Assembly: GCF_019578655.1 (NCBI RefSeq)
Contig: NC_063265.1
Span: forward strand, 7,288,501-7,352,500
Origin: Ricinus communis
Lineage: Eukaryota; Streptophyta; Magnoliopsida; Malpighiales; Euphorbiaceae
Length of the DNA stretch: 64,000 nt
Direction: 5' to 3'
Shown: piece by piece, positions 37,660 to 52,034 of the stretch
Layout of the letters: each line of letters starts with the position of its first letter
Numbering within the stretch: the stretch's first letter is position 1
Translations under genes and position numbers: made by a program
The notes under the pieces: generated by a model
What the model was told of the DNA's origin: nothing
Database searches by the model: none
Seen by the model: only the letters and a program-made list of their open reading frames with translations

Positions 37660-40600
37660 TAGCTACTGTTTTGTTAGAGCCATTTTAAAAATGTAATTCA
37701 CATATTAGCTTTAATTTTGTTTAAAAAAAAAAAAAGAATTATTCTCCATGAGTGCTGGTCCCAATGATCATATTGGGGTCGATAAAGAGATGAAAAACTC
37801 TTTAACCAGGTGGACTAATATTTGGGGGGTTTCGTGTATAAAATGTACATCTCTTTAAGTGAAGGGAAAGAAAGGTATATCTGGAAAACGACAATACCAA
37901 GAGGTGGGTGCAGGTTATTATGCATGTCTAATAAGGGCGCATTTGCCAAGTAAATTTGTTAGGCTTGGCTAATGCTGCAGAAACCAAATATCTTTCATTA
38001 AAGACACCCTGAAAAAGGAAAAAAGGAAAAATAAAAAAACATAGATTTTGCGAATGTCAAGCATAGATATGGTTGTCAGTTAATAATGAAAATCGAAAAT
38101 GTTAGTGAGCCATTAATTAAAAGATTTTGCATGTTGGATTCGCAAATTGCTGAGTCCCAATTACAATTTCACTCCTAAAAGCTCCTCCTGTCTGTCTTCT
38201 TGTTCTTTTTTCACTAAAAGGCACCATTTTCTCAACAGGTTAGAGACCAAGTGGGTTCTACATATTCACTAAAGTCAACAAAATCCATACCATTAAATTG
38301 ATGTCATTTTGCCCAACTCTTTTTTCCTTCTTCTTTTTCTCTAAACAATTGGCATATATAAATAAAAGAGTAGATGATGACAGAGGCAAACAGTCCTTTA
38401 TTAGTTTATTAGCACTAACAAATTAAGAAAAGAAAAAAAAAACACATAGCATTCATTACTCTAAAACTTATGAGTATTTATGATCTAGTCAGGCCATTGT
38501 TTTTCTTTTTGGTAAATGACAAATACCCTGTGTAATTTATCCTGATATAGTAAAACCGTCCATTTTTTTCAAAAATATCTTTTTATATTCTTTAATTTTT
38601 AAATTTGTTATGCTAAATACCTTTTCTGTTAAAGAAAAATATATTTTATATTTAGAATATAAATTTTTTTGTTATAATATTCAAATACATAATTATTGAG
38701 CATAAACTAGTTTTTCATATTATCTTTTAGATAATTATTATGTGATATTCTAATGTAAATTTATCATTCGATGAATTAATGTAAAAATTAGTTTTTATAA
38801 TGAATTAATGTCAATCAAAATTTTTTATAATAAAATTAAATTGAGCCAAAAAGATAAAAACAAAATATATTCCATAGCATAAAATCTCATTTGATTGACT
38901 TTTATATGATATTAAAACTTTATAAAAATGTATCAAGCAAAATTTTTTCTTAACTTAATAAAGGTTTTAATTTTGAGTGAAATTGATATTATATAAAGGA
39001 ATTTCAGCGACTGATATAGTACTTATAATTTTTCAAATTGACCCATTAACGAATTCAAAATAAATAAACATAATAGCATAGTATTAAAAAGCTAAAAATA
39101 CTAATATAATACGTTAAAGTATGTCTTTCACTCTTATTTTATTTTGCATAATAAAAAGAATAAAATTGAAAATTATCCATGAAATGAAATTATTGAATTA
39201 ATATTCATAATTTAAATTAAATCAAAAGTTAAATGATATTGGAATCAACTTTTTGTGTGTATTTTTCAACAAATGAGTTACAACATGATTCCTACACATA
39301 GTAGATTTAAGAATTAATTTTAAAATTAGTTTATATTTAACTTATTAGTTAAGGTTTGTATTTTGTTTAATATATTAAATTTTTTATTCATATTTAACCA
39401 ACTAAATACCTCATTCTTTAAAAATATTTAATATAATAAATCATTTCGGATAGTAAAGCTTTTTTTAACAGTGTTCCACAACCAGAGTGACTTCCTAATA
39501 TACCTTTTTTATTCATTTAAATACTAAATTATTTCTCTCCACATCCTATTTCATTTTCTTGAACGACATAAAACACCATCTCAACGATATCATTTTAATT
39601 TTCTCGTGACAAGCTCCACAACTACTTATTGTGAAATTTTAATGTTTATGGGTGTAATTTCATCGATTTCAGTCATTTGGTTCTTTATCCTACTGTTGTT
39701 CATGTTGCTACTTCTTCTTCTTCTACTTGTACTTGTAATTAAGTGTGGATCATGTCATTTGATGCATGATCTTATTGCCGTTGTTTCTCATTTTTCTTCT
39801 GTTTTCAGTTTTTTGCTGCTTTCGATCTTCTTGTTTAACGTTCTTGAAATTTAAAGAGAGTTACATAATTTGATAGCAAATTTTGAGAATTTTTCTTTTT
39901 CTACATTGACGAAAAAGCATACTATTTTTTTTTCTTCCCATTATTTGAAGCTATAGAAAGCAATGAAAGTGAATTAACATTTTCTTTCTTGTGCTTTACT
40001 TGATGTGGAATTCTCATATATTTATGAAAAGCAAGTCTCCTTTTTTACTTATTATTTATGAAAATGTTACTACCTTTAATTACACCTAATTGTTGGATAA
40101 GTAAGATAGCAAATTTTGATATATCCCAATAGAAATTTCGTTTTCAACTCGGTAAAAAAAATTCCCTTTCTATTTATGACAATGAAGAAAGAATTGAGTC
40201 CTCTTATACTTTCTTGTTTCAATCCCCACTTTAATTAGGGTTCTTAATGATTATGACTAAATTAAAAGGAGAGAGGATGCTTAACGATACAAACCACAAA
40301 TTTTGATATGTATGCCGATCTATATGGGCAAACTGTTCTGAATGCAGTACTTGCAAAACATGGTACCTGAAAAATCATTCCAATAGTCAAGTTAGTATTT
40401 GGTGAAGGCAAAAGAGTATAAATGTTTAAAGGATTATAATTGCATTACCTTTTATCATGGTGTTGTACTTGATATTTATATGCAAAGAAGTGGAGTAGTT
40501 TATTCACAATATACTTCTTTTACCTCTAGAGATAGAGTCCTGTTTCTACTAAACAACAAACACAAGAAGTGGAACCCTACTCTAAGTCCACAAGGAATGA

Positions 40601-41850
40601 GGTAGTGTTCAATAGACTTACTTCTTAGTCACCTGACTTTACTATGGATCAGACAAATTTCAAAATCGAACAAGCTCGGCTCGGGCAATCTATTTAGGCG
40701 AGCTTGTATCACTTAATTTTGGATAGATTGAGTTTTACAATAATTCCTTAGCATTTTTTTTTGGTAGGTTGAAATTCTAATTTTTTTCTCTTTTAAATTA
40801 TTCTTTCTTAAAGAGAGAATGGAATGTGAGAAGAGAAAAATTAATCTTAAGTTATTGTTATATTTAATTATGTTTAAAATATTTTGGTCATTTCAAAAGT
40901 ATTTAATAGATATAGAAATGGTGTAATCACTTAAATATACATGCAAAAGGGTTTTAATATAATAAATAAAATGCGGCTCCTGACTAATAAATTAGGTATA
41001 AACTAAAGGGCAAACAGCAACTAACCCTTAATTTTATTTACAAAGTTGATTATGAAAAATGGAAATAATAAATTAGTTAGAAAATTCAAGCATAGACCAA
41101 CTCCAAGGGTTACAGTTATACTACAATGATATGGTATCTCCCGACCCAATTAGAGCCGTGACTGTGGGGATTGCAGATGCCTAACACCATTCACCATTCA
41201 CAATTCACATGTTGTTGCTTGGTGATTAAATTAATTATGATTTTAAAGGTGACTGAAATCTGAAATCTAATCAAGTCAAAACAGATATAGATATAGCTAG
41301 ACAAAACCTGTGAGCGCAGGAAATAGCTTTTTGAATTTGAAGCCCATGTAAAATGTTATGTACAGTACACACTATTCTTAGTACAAACCTCATCACATAA
41401 GGAAGTCCGAAAATGTTACGGTACCCACTAATACTATTCCTTTCCCTCTCTTATTTTCCTCTTTTATTTTGTGTTTCCGAAGATAGGGTAAATAATTTGG
41501 TGCTAAATTATATGTTTCATGTTCCCAACCCAAAAACAAACAACTCGGCAGAAGGCAGAGAAACAAGTGAATAATGGAGAGGCATCAAGCATGTAATGTA
41601 GGTAAGATATGAAGGGCAGCTGCTTGCATGTAAGCCACATGGACTAGGAAAAGGCTGGAAAGCAACTGATTAGAGGCCGTAGTGGTACGAAAGCCGGGGG
41701 GTGAGCTATAGCTTAACGCCATAAAGAAAACAGAAGATGAAATTGAAAGAATCTCTTCTTGTTAACAAATAAACAAAAAAACAATCATAATAAAGAACAA
41801 GTTCTGTTTGGTTAGGTGATTAAATCGTCAGAAATAAACCCAGTAAGGCC
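37660..41850. other. Intergenic, no supported gene
   Basis: AT-rich repeats alternate with ordinary sequence. The hydrophobic frame at 39606-39854 starts with GTG and is Leu-codon repeats, and the frame at 40399-40605 also lacks ATG. Neither is supported. From about 41100 the sequence is the upstream region of the OVATE-family gene. Confidence 0.5.
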
Positions 41851-42150
41851 CTTATATTTACCATGTGGACCCACTCCATTTCTCTTTTTGCTTAACTTGT
41901 TCTTTTTTCTTTCCTCTTCTTCGTTTTAGACCCCACCTCTCCCACCCCACCCCACTCCACTCCAATTGCTTGCTATATCCTCCACTCTATTCCTCTCTTT
42001 TATTTATTTATTTATCTTTCTATCATTTGCTTACGCCCAACAGACAAAATTTGGTTTCAATAGATACACAGAGACAGACACACGCACGAACACTTGGGGA
42101 TAACACAGAGATAACTGAGAGAGGAAGAAGAAGAAGAAGAGCAGATTTTG

Positions 42151-43455
42151 ATGGGTAATTACAGGTTTAGGTTATCTGATATGATGCCTAATGCTTGGTT
42201 TTACAAGCTTAGAGAAATGGGCAAAACCAAAAACCATAGTAACATCGCTACCACTACCGCTTCTACTCATCCCATCAAGAAAAAAAAAACAACAACGGCA
42301 ACATCAGTTGCTACTGATGCTGCTGTAATTGCACAGCCATCCAGAGCATCCAAAACAAAGCAAACCCATAACCACCACCACCACTACTCTTCTTATCCAA
42401 GAAAGTCTTACCATGTTACTAGAGAGCTTATCCCGAGTAATCAAAGATTCCACAATTCTCCTACAGACTCCAAATATACAGACACTCAGTTCGCTGACCC
42501 ACCAAGAAAATCCTCCAAACGAAGACTAGCCAAGAGAAGAGCCGCCGTCAGGTACTCTTCTCCCAAGCTTGTTACCTCCTCTGTTTCTGCCGATTGCAGT
42601 TGCCGTGCCACTGCTCCGCTTTGGACTAAACCTTCAGATTCTCCGCCGGATTACTCCGCATCAAGTTCTGATAGCTCTCGTGATGAGTCATCAGACCTCT
42701 GCGAAGATGACTCATTTCCTCCAGAATTCAGGTCTGATGGCGTTCTTGCAACTGAATCGTTTGATAAGAAGATGGAATGGCCGCGTTCTTGTGGCTGTAA
42801 AGTCGTTTTTGATGGCATTGACGATGACATTATCATTGATGTGGACAAGAAATCTCTTGGTACTAAATTCGATAAGCTAGATATATCCGATCTTGATCTT
42901 CCACCAATCATAACAAAGCCTGATAAATTCGACGACCACGATAATAATAAGGATACCAAAAAGAAAACATCCAAGTACAGAAATACTACTTCAGCTAAAT
43001 ACCAGGAAAAGAATGCTCATGATTCTTTATTATCAGTCAAGGTAGTGAAACAAGAGACTGTAGTAACCATGAAAGAACACAAGAGCAGTAGTTCTTCTAT
43101 TAAGAGACATTCTTTGAATTCTCCAGGACTCAGACTTCGAGTTAATTCTCCAAGAATTGCAGTAAGCAGGAGAGTTCAGGCTGGTAGAAAGAGTGTGTCA
43201 TCGTCAAATTCTAGCTCAAGCTCAAGGAGAAGTCTTTCTGATAGCCTTGCAATCGTGAAATCTTCATGTGATCCTCAAAAAGATTTCAGGGAATCAATGT
43301 TGGAAATGATCGTGGAAAATAATATCAGGGCATCAAAAGATTTAGAAGACCTACTTGCTTGCTATCTTTCCTTAAATTCAGATGAGTATCACGATCTTAT
43401 CATCAAGGTATTCAAGCAAATCTGGTTCGATTTGACTGGAACACCGTCCAAGTAA
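42151..43455 (+). CDS. OFP1: OVATE family protein, OFP1/OFP2-like
   Basis: A plant-specific transcriptional repressor that binds TALE homeodomain proteins and restrains organ elongation. The 434-residue intronless product starts [20 protein letters not shown], the conserved N-terminus of the OFP1-OFP4 group. It then has low-complexity Thr, Lys and His runs, a basic nuclear-localisation segment ([12 protein letters not shown], 119-130), an acidic Asp/Ser region (160-190), the group motif [20 protein letters not shown] (211-230), RLRVNSPRI (328-336), and a C-terminal OVATE domain (about 370-427) including [26 protein letters not shown] and [17 protein letters not shown]. The ATG at 42151 is chosen; a TTG three bases upstream is not a plant start. 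It is longer than Arabidopsis OFP1 because of the low-complexity middle. A purine-rich GAGGAAGAAGAAGAAG leader precedes it. Which OFP1-5 orthologue it is remains uncertain. Confidence 0.93.
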   Translation: MGNYRFRLSDMMPNAWFYKLREMGKTKNHSNIATTTASTHPIKKKKTTTATSVATDAAVIAQPSRASKTKQTHNHHHHYSSYPRKSYHVTRELIPSNQRFHNSPTDSKYTDTQFADPPRKSSKRRLAKRRAAVRYSSPKLVTSSVSADCSCRATAPLWTKPSDSPPDYSASSSDSSRDESSDLCEDDSFPPEFRSDGVLATESFDKKMEWPRSCGCKVVFDGIDDDIIIDVDKKSLGTKFDKLDISDLDLPPIITKPDKFDDHDNNKDTKKKTSKYRNTTSAKYQEKNAHDSLLSVKVVKQETVVTMKEHKSSSSSIKRHSLNSPGLRLRVNSPRIAVSRRVQAGRKSVSSSNSSSSSRRSLSDSLAIVKSSCDPQKDFRESMLEMIVENNIRASKDLEDLLACYLSLNSDEYHDLIIKVFKQIWFDLTGTPSK

Positions 43456-43469
43456 TTTCTTCTCTTTTT

Positions 43470-45562
43470 TATCTTTTTCTTTCTTCTTCTTTTCTTTTTT
43501 GTTTTTCCTCTGGTTATCCTTTGAATAACCTTTCTCATTATATAAAAATTTGATATAAATCAAGTGTCAAGGAAGGTGGAGAAGTAAAGAACAGAGTGTT
43601 CTTTACTAATTAGCATGCAGCAATTAATTACAAGTAGAATTTGCATATATTTGAGTAATTAATTAATGTTCCATGCTGGGTAAACTTGGGATGATAAACT
43701 TTGAGGGGTTTTCTACTTTTTTTTTTGGGGGGAAGGGTCTAATGATGCAGTTTTCTGCAATCAAGATTCAATGCGCTTTTGCACACTGGGAACACTCGGG
43801 ACTCCTACCCAAAAAGCCTGAAACTCTGTTACATTTTGCTTATTCTGCTAAAGTTCAATTGTCATTTGGTACGGCAAATTCTTACCATTAAGTAACATTT
43901 CTCAGAATAATGGTGTGATATGCACATTCTCTTTTACACTTTATTTAATTGTTAATTGTTGTTCCCGAATTTCAAATTCATAATGCAATAGTCAGGAAAC
44001 AAGTTCAGTATCACACCATAATAAGCACAACGAGTAAGAATGATTTTCATTTTTTTTATTTTTAATGTAAGGTACCCATTTATTATTATTATTATTTTTA
44101 ACTTTTTATTTTCTCTTTTACACTTTCTGATCCACACACACCATTCTTGAACATCTACCTACACAGCCAGCAACCACACCCACTTGATTTTTTTTTTTCT
44201 TTTGGAGAAGTAGAACCCCACTTGAATGATTTATGTTGAAGGGATTGTTCCCTTCAATCAAATTGTGCATTTTTTTTTCTCTTTTCAAATACAAAGACGC
44301 CAAGAAGTTAGGCAAGTGTTTTCACAATAAAAGATTCGAATTTACCCTTAAAATTATTATGTCCATATTCTTTCCCTCACTGTCTATTGTTAAAGAAGTT
44401 GCAAAGGGCAAACGATTTGGTCTGTGGATGCTGGAAGAGGCAAGATCAATTGGGACTGTACATGAGAACATGTAAAACAGAGAAAATAGACATAAAAGGG
44501 AGTAGAAACAAGAACTGACAATCAAAGTCTCATGAACTTCAGCTTTTACTTCAAAAGAAGATACTCTTTAAGGACAAGATTCAGTTTTTTTTTTTTTTGG
44601 GTTGTTTCTTCTTCAATATCTAGAAAACTCTCTTTCTGGCTACCAAATTCAGTTTCCAGTACACTCCAAATTCGAGACCAAAAAAAAAAAAAAAGCTGCT
44701 GTGCTGTTGTTGATTCAAAATCTTTAATAAAGGTATTGAACAGTGGTTATTATCATTAAAGAAAGAAAAGGTAAAATTCAAATTTTAACAAAGTGAGAAC
44801 ACAAGAATGCTTTTCTTTTCTTTAAGCACCAAATATATTTTTATGTTACATATATTTGTTTAGTCGATCAAGCTTTTAAAAATTCTTTAACTTTGTCTAA
44901 AAAGTGAAAGTTATTGCATAGAAGATTTCAAAAGCTGAATTTACTTTCAGAGCCTTAAGAGAGAGAGACAGTGCATTAGCAAGTAGTAGGACTTTACGAA
45001 CCATGCGCATAGAGAAATCAACCTGTTATTTAGTCCTTCTAATGAAGGGCTTGGATTGTTATTGGAAGAAAATCAACGGTCATAGATGACTCTATTCTTT
45101 TATTTATCAAATTGAATATTATATATATTTGTGTGTGTGTGATTAGAAAGCATGGATGCTTAATGTTGTCTCTTTGTTGGACAAAGCAATTTTCATGCTT
45201 GATTGACATACCAAACAATTAAGGGAATCTCACTTGAAATCAGTATTCAAAGTGTCCCCTAATTTTGCGGTTGCAACAGTTTTTCCCATTCCATCTTATA
45301 ATTATAAAACGGGTACAGCATCGACTCTAGCTTATTCCGTTAATTACAATTTAAAAGTAAATTTATTATAAATCAATACTAACAAATTATAACTTAGTTT
45401 AGTTTAACTTACTTTAAATTATATTTTTCAGTCTAATTACAAATACTTATAAAAAAATTAGATTATAAATATCCGCTATAATTACAAATTTAAATATATG
45501 AAAAGGGTGTTTTATATATACATAAACAAGGGAAATTTTTATCTAAAACTAATAGAAAAATA

Positions 45563-45613
<51 letters not shown>

Positions 45614-47030
45614 TTATACTCTGGACGATTGGACCCCACTCTATATATTATGAAGCAAAAAATCAATCTAATGATAAAATGTAAAACGGCTTTTGATCAC
45701 TTATTTGTTTTCTTTCTTTTAATAATTAGTGCATACCATTCAAGAATTAAAAAGAAAAAAAGACATGGAAAATGGTTTTAATTAATTGATTGAAATAGAC
45801 TGTGATTTCTAACTGTCTTATTTTTTAGAGTTGTATTAAGTCATATCTCTGTTATCTGTGGCTTTTCTGTGATTTTTTTATATGAGTATGACTATTGTTA
45901 TTTTGGTACTGTGCTTCATATTCCTTTCTGAATTAACTATTTGGCAGTTGTTAGTAAATGAGATTTAAGAAAAATAATGGGAAAATTTGATGATTAAGAT
46001 GTATCATCTTTGAACATTGCTGTTGTAATCCATGCATGGAGGGGCTGATTTTGAGCTTACTGCTCTTTTTATGATCATATTCATGTATGTCTGTTTACTG
46101 GCCTTTAAACCAATATTTGGGTATTTATTTTCCCTTTGTATCTTGTTGTTATAATATGCTTTTTTATATATATTTCGAAATTATGGGGTTTTTCATATGA
46201 AATTAATTTACTTAGGAAATTAGTTCGGCATACTTGGATAGCCTTTTGACTATGGGTAGATTGCAGATAATTTTCTCTCCATTCTATTTTATAAAATTAA
46301 TCTTATTAAAAAAAAAGATTGAGTTTAGTAAGGGAAGTGAAAATAAGGATATCGCACCTTTGTTTAAGGTTTGTTTTGCCATTCATTAACAATGTATTTT
46401 AGAAAAAAGAAAAGAGGGTAATTAGTGGTGCAATAATTAATATTTCTGCGAAGTAATCATCATTGTCTTGATGGATCGAAAACTACAAGTAACCATAGCT
46501 TCTAAGAGATAATTGGTTTCATATAAAAACGGATTGATATTACACTAAGTGGCTTTGACTTGAACATCAATACATTAAATATTACTTGGAAGGTCAATTT
46601 GCACATAATAATCTTAGTATCAAAATGCACGATTAATAAATGCTGATTCATCCTCCATTGAACTGCATTATAGAACAAAAATTTTACTATTATTATTTTT
46701 ATATGATTAAATTGTCTCTCCAATATCAATATGCATCCTTTTCTAGCTACAAATATTAATTCATTTGAAGGTCTCAATGTTGTCTTGGGTCAACAACAAA
46801 TATTACACTGCTGTTTGGAGGAATTTGAAACAAGTGACTGATGGGAAATAAACATTTGAACAGAAAATCCACCTGGAGCGGGAAATGGCTTTGAATATAG
46901 CAAATTAGCCATTTTTTAAATTGTACGAACGACCACTATACATAATATTCTACTCAAACAATGCAAACACTTAACAAATAAGGACAAAATAAAATGTACT
47001 TATGTTAATTAGTTTATGAGCTTGTTTTAT
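43470..47030. other. Intergenic, downstream of OFP gene
   Basis: The first few hundred bases are CT-rich 3' UTR-like. The frames at 43673-44759 are short, overlap on both strands and show no conserved motif. The rest is AT-rich. Confidence 0.5.
45564..45610. repeat. (AT)n microsatellite
   Basis: A pure TA run of about 47 bp. Confidence 0.95.
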
Positions 47031-47044
47031 ATATGATTCTATAT

Positions 47045-47464
47045 GTAGTAAAATCTTTCTATAATGATATTTTGTATAAGAATAATTTATCTATAATAAT
47101 AAAGAATTATAGTTTTAATTTAGGTCAATTATAAATAATAATAGACTCTCTATTATAATAAGTTATAAATTTTTTAAATTTTGCATTAAGAAACTCATTT
47201 ATATAGTAATATTTATATTTAAAAATACATATTATGATACATTTTGTATTAGTGTAATATTGTTCTATTTCATTAATGTTATTTGTATAATAGGATAAGA
47301 TATTTACTTATCTTATCTTTAGTTTTTATGTTTTTATCAACAGATTTAAGTTTTAAGTTTTTTTAAAAAAAAATAGTTATCAAACCTCCATTAAGTTATA
47401 ACCTCCTCATAGTCATAAATTTTATTTGATCCCAAATATACGACTATAGTAAAGATTTACTGTA
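47045..47464. mobile_element. Emigrant/pogo-like MITE
   Basis: The left end AGTAAAATCTTTCTATAATG and the reverse-complemented right end CAGTAAATCTTTACTATAGT form terminal inverted repeats. They resemble the CAGTAAAACCTCTATAAATT terminus of Emigrant/Lemi-type pogo MITEs, and TA dinucleotides lie at the edges. Length is about 420 bp. The interior has further CTCTATTATAATAAG and ACCTCCTCATAGTCATAAAT echoes of the terminus. Non-coding. Confidence 0.55.
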
Positions 47465-47845
47465 TATAATTTCATCAAAAAAATTATATAATTTATAAAA
47501 TCAGATATAACAAGTCAAACTAATTTGGAAAAACTCATACCTTGTGCTAACACAAATATCATATATTATGACCATTACTATTATTTTTTAGAAAATTAAA
47601 AATGAAATCTTATATGAATGAGGAGATGAGATAATGAATTTACCTAAAGAATAACTGATTTATTTTTAATTAAATACTAATTTATTATCCTATAATTTAA
47701 GCTCTAATTAAATGATGCTTTATCCTTTAAAAATAAGAGATATATGAATCTAATTGGTACACTAACTACTAATTGTCAAGATAATCACATCTCGTAAAAA
47801 TATATATATTTAGGGGCTAGTAATTTAATATTGATGCGTTGGGCA

Positions 47846-47847
<2 letters not shown>

Positions 47848-47876
<29 letters not shown>
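47848..47876. repeat. (AT)n microsatellite
   Basis: A pure TA run of about 28 bp. Confidence 0.9.
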
Positions 47877-47879
<3 letters not shown>

Positions 47880-48306
47880 GATTTTAAGATATAAAAATTA
47901 TCAATGTGTATTTATTTTTAATATATAAATTTTTTTTATATATATTTAATTTTAATATATAAATATATTCGATGTATATATGCTGCCGATAATAGATTTG
48001 GATCAAATTAGTCCAACTTGACTTACATAATTCTCTATTGGAATTCAGTTTGCCCGCGTATATTAAAATATATATTATACTTATGAAATTTTTTTTTTTT
48101 ATATAAAACAATATTTATAATAAGATAAATAAAAATCAAAGCCAGTCAAACCAGGCTTAGTTACCTGTACCTGAGACTAGATTTTCTTCTGGACGGATTC
48201 GGACGTGCTGAATAGGGGCAGACCTGCTAATAGATCTTTTCACGAATATATAAGCTTTAGATATTATTTAAATGAAGTTATTATTTAATACTAATATGTG
48301 CATAAA

Positions 48307-48309
<3 letters not shown>

Positions 48310-48354
<45 letters not shown>
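48310..48354. repeat. (TA)n microsatellite
   Basis: A pure TA run of about 44 bp. Confidence 0.95.
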
Positions 48355-48358
<4 letters not shown>

Positions 48359-48780
48359 CTGAATTTAGAACTTTTTTAAAATATGTTAAATATATTTAGT
48401 GAAAATTTTAATATATGCCTAATTTATTATATTAGTATATTACAATTGTACTAATGTGCCATAATCCCTTTCATATATAAAATGATTTCTGAAAAGGTAA
48501 CATATGTATTGAATTTTTGAAACTAAATTATATAAATATTATTAATATTATTTTCAAATTAAATATTAGGTTTAATCCTATAAAAAGCATATTAAATATG
48601 TATATTTTACATATATAAATATCACTGATACATTAACTAATACTTTTTCTAAATATTAAAAAATTTAGAAAATCATATTGGAAATAATTTTAAAATATTA
48701 GATTTCATTCTGATATAGTCAATTTTGCAATTTATCAAGTTGTTACATAATGTGTATTTAATCTATTATTAATCAAATTA

Positions 48781-48808
48781 TGTGTGTATATATATATATA
48801 TATATATA
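48781..48808. repeat. (TG)n(TA)n microsatellite
   Basis: TGTGTG followed by about ten TA units. Confidence 0.9.
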
Positions 48809-50906
48809 ATTTTAATTTTAAAATCATACAATATTTATAATCAAAATAATAGTATTACTTGGCACAACACAGAGCAGGCAACCAGTAATACATAAGTCTT
48901 AAAATTCTGTAAGGGGAAAATATTGATATAGCAATCTAATTGATTATAAAATTGAAAATATAAAAGAAATATTTGTTTCCTTTAGTCTTCACTCTTAATT
49001 ATTTCTTTTCTATTTCTTATTTTTAATTCAAGAGCATAAAAGAAATTTTAAAAATTGTCACGATATTGGACATCTCCAATAAATATAATTATAATCAAAT
49101 TAATATTACCAATAAATAGAGAAGCTTAATTTATTTGTTATCTTCCGTATTTTTATGACCATGAAGAATATAATAAGGACAATTAGACTAGATTTTATAC
49201 ATTATCTCATTTGGTTATCATAACCAAAAATAACTTGTAACAAACATGAATTTTTTTTAAAAAAAAAAGAAGAACAAAAAAGATTGCGAACTTTGTACAA
49301 TATAAGACGTGGAATATACATAGAGAATGCATGCATCTTTGACACTATTTGTGAGCGGTAGGCAAAGGGTTATGGGAATGAGACTACTTGCGCCACAAGC
49401 ATCCATCTCGCCATGCAATTTCGGACCCACCAATTTGGTAGGCCGAAGAAAGATGTCATATGATGAAGATCTTAGGTGGGGTGGGGGGGTAAGAGTGGCT
49501 TCTTTTATTTTCTTTAACCTACTGTTCTTTATTAACTATGACATTTCCCTTATTCCCATATCTATATTTTATGTAATTAATTAATACATTTTCCTATTAT
49601 TCAAACCAAAATTTTACAGCTCGAATCCGGCCGTTTTCTTCGATCGAAATCACAAATGAGTTTGACTATTACTATCAAAAAATCGCTGCAAAATGTTAAC
49701 TGAATTTAACTGTAATTCATACTCAACATAATTGAAAAATGATCGTAACATCTTTCTTTAGTCAGATATACCCAGCTACAAAAAAGAAAAAGAAAAAGAA
49801 TATATATTATTCACATTTTTTAATTTTCTCTTTACCCTCATTTTTCAGACAAGACAAATGCTAATATTGACCCCTTTTTTTTCACCTTTCGTTAAATTTC
49901 TTATATTTCAATATTAAAAAAAAAAAAAACAAATTTATCTGCGCATAAAAATGGCTGAAGCTGGGTAAAGAAACTCAGGAAGTGTGTCGGCGAAGCGCAG
50001 ATGCAGACGGGGTCAAAGAAAGAACAATTTTTCTGGTGCTGATAAATAGGTGAGAAGAGACCAAACGACCAACATATATCCGCAGATTCTGGGCTTTACA
50101 TTTGACGTTGCCATTACATACTGAATCTGACCCAAAACAAAATTGAATTTAAATTTTATTTATATGTATAAGTATGTAATTAAAAAAAAAAACAAAAGAA
50201 ATTGCTAGCCTTTCAGCTGGACAACAATTGCATTGTAGACTAGGTGGCTGGCTACTAGTCTAGTAGTAAGTACCAATTATTGATCACCATAGAATAGTCC
50301 CTCCTTGTAACCAAATTCTTGCACGTGTGTCGATAGTATCTTTCTTTTTCTTTAAAAAACACGATCTGTTGAGTTTTCATTTTAGGCATCATCAGTGACA
50401 ACGTGTTCTCCTTCTTTTTCATTGTTGTTTTGCCATCTTTGTCATTTTCACATTATTTCGTGTCTGTATTGTCACAATCCATTTCAGTATGTATTACAAA
50501 TAATTTTATTAACACTAATTTCGATGATATAAAAGGATATAAATGCTTAAGAATTATAAATTTAAAGTAAAACAAAAAAAAAAAAGACATTCAGCTTTAA
50601 AATTAAACTCTTACTTTATTTCACCTCAAGTTTCCTTTTTATCTTTTACGGTTCATTTAGAATTTTTAAAGTCATTTGGTTAACTCGTTTGACTCCTCCA
50701 CTGGCCGTAGACTCCGGTAAAATTTAAAACCAATAAAAAATCAAATGTATATATACATTCTAATTATATTATTTAAGAAAATTAAACAATTCAAACAAAT
50801 TAAACAAAAAATTACTTTCTAAAATTCAGCAAGTTTTAACATACTATCTTCTGATAATATCATCGTCTCTCACCTCTCCTTCCACTGTTGCCTTGCCTCT
50901 ATCATC

Positions 50907-50908
<2 letters not shown>

Positions 50909-50962
<54 letters not shown>
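50909..50962. repeat. (CT)n(AT)n compound microsatellite
   Basis: About fifteen CT units directly followed by about twelve AT units. Confidence 0.95.
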
Positions 50963-52007
50963 GAGAAACTTAAATGAATTTCATCACTAATCAAATATTG
51001 ATAGGCGAATAACTTGGTTTGATTAAATCTTTTTAAAAAGTAAAATTTAAAACTAAAATAAAATAATAGCTAAAGATTTTGTTTTTCTTTTTTAGACTTT
51101 TTGCCAATTAGAATAGTTAGAGAAAAATTCTAATTGAATTCTAATTTAGGATAATAATATTCTATATTTAGAATAATATTTTTTTTCTAATAATGTTCTT
51201 TTTATAATCGCAAAAATTATTGCTAAATCTTGAAGAATGATAATCTTCTTCATATCTTTTTACAAATTATAACAAATTGTCATAAATCTTATTATTTGAG
51301 AAAAAAATAATACTATGAAGATATAATTACTTTTTTAAAATTTAATGATATATATAAAAAATTGATAAATTTATAAAAATTAGTAACTTTTGGTAATTAT
51401 AAAATTTATTTTTAAATTATAAAAATAACAATTTTTTATATTTTTATAATTATAATTATTTTTCATAAATTTCACTACTGGAAAAAATGTAAATAATATT
51501 ATAAAATATAATAATTTTTCAAAATTGATTTATAAAATATTAGCTAATTTATAAAGAAGCAACTTCTTTATATATTTCCATAAATTATAATAATTTTTTG
51601 CAAGCCTTACTACTTATAAAAAATAAATGATAGTATAGAAATATGACTATTTTGTGAGATATAATGATTTATGAAAAAATAATAAATTTATAAAAATGTT
51701 AGATTCTTTTTGTAATTGCTAAAATAGAAAATTTGACACTTTTCTTATTTTTTTCACTATTTATATATCATAAATTTTATATAAAGTTTTAAAATGATTT
51801 TAGCAATGTAATTATAATTGGTAATCTAATTACAGCTAATCGAATTAAATTCTTTTCAATTATATAAAATAAATTATATGGGATAATTTTATTGGTTATT
51901 TCATATAAAATGTATAAATGAAGTAATTATAAAATTTCTCTTAAAAGTATTAATAAAGATTTCAAAAGACTGAAAATATTTAGGTTATTTTGATGAAAAG
52001 GCTAAAT

Positions 52008-52034
52008 AAGAAGAAGAAGAAGAAGAAGAAGAAG
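52008..52034. repeat. (AAG)n microsatellite
   Basis: About nine AAG units, not inside a supported gene. Confidence 0.9.

Noticed and set aside
39606..39854. Leu-rich hydrophobic 82-codon frame
   Set aside because: It starts with GTG and is made of CTT/CTA-type repeats; no homologous domain or splice context.
42148..42150. TTG codon directly upstream of the OVATE-family ATG as a start
   Set aside because: The next codon is an ATG that gives the conserved MGNYRF N-terminus; plant nuclear genes rarely use TTG.
42569..42880. 103-codon frame within the OVATE-family gene
   Set aside because: Overlaps the OVATE coding sequence in another frame and has no motif.
49327..49584. 85-codon ATG frame in a GC-richer island
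   Set aside because: No recognisable motif, AT-rich end, and no conserved partner exon; may be chance.
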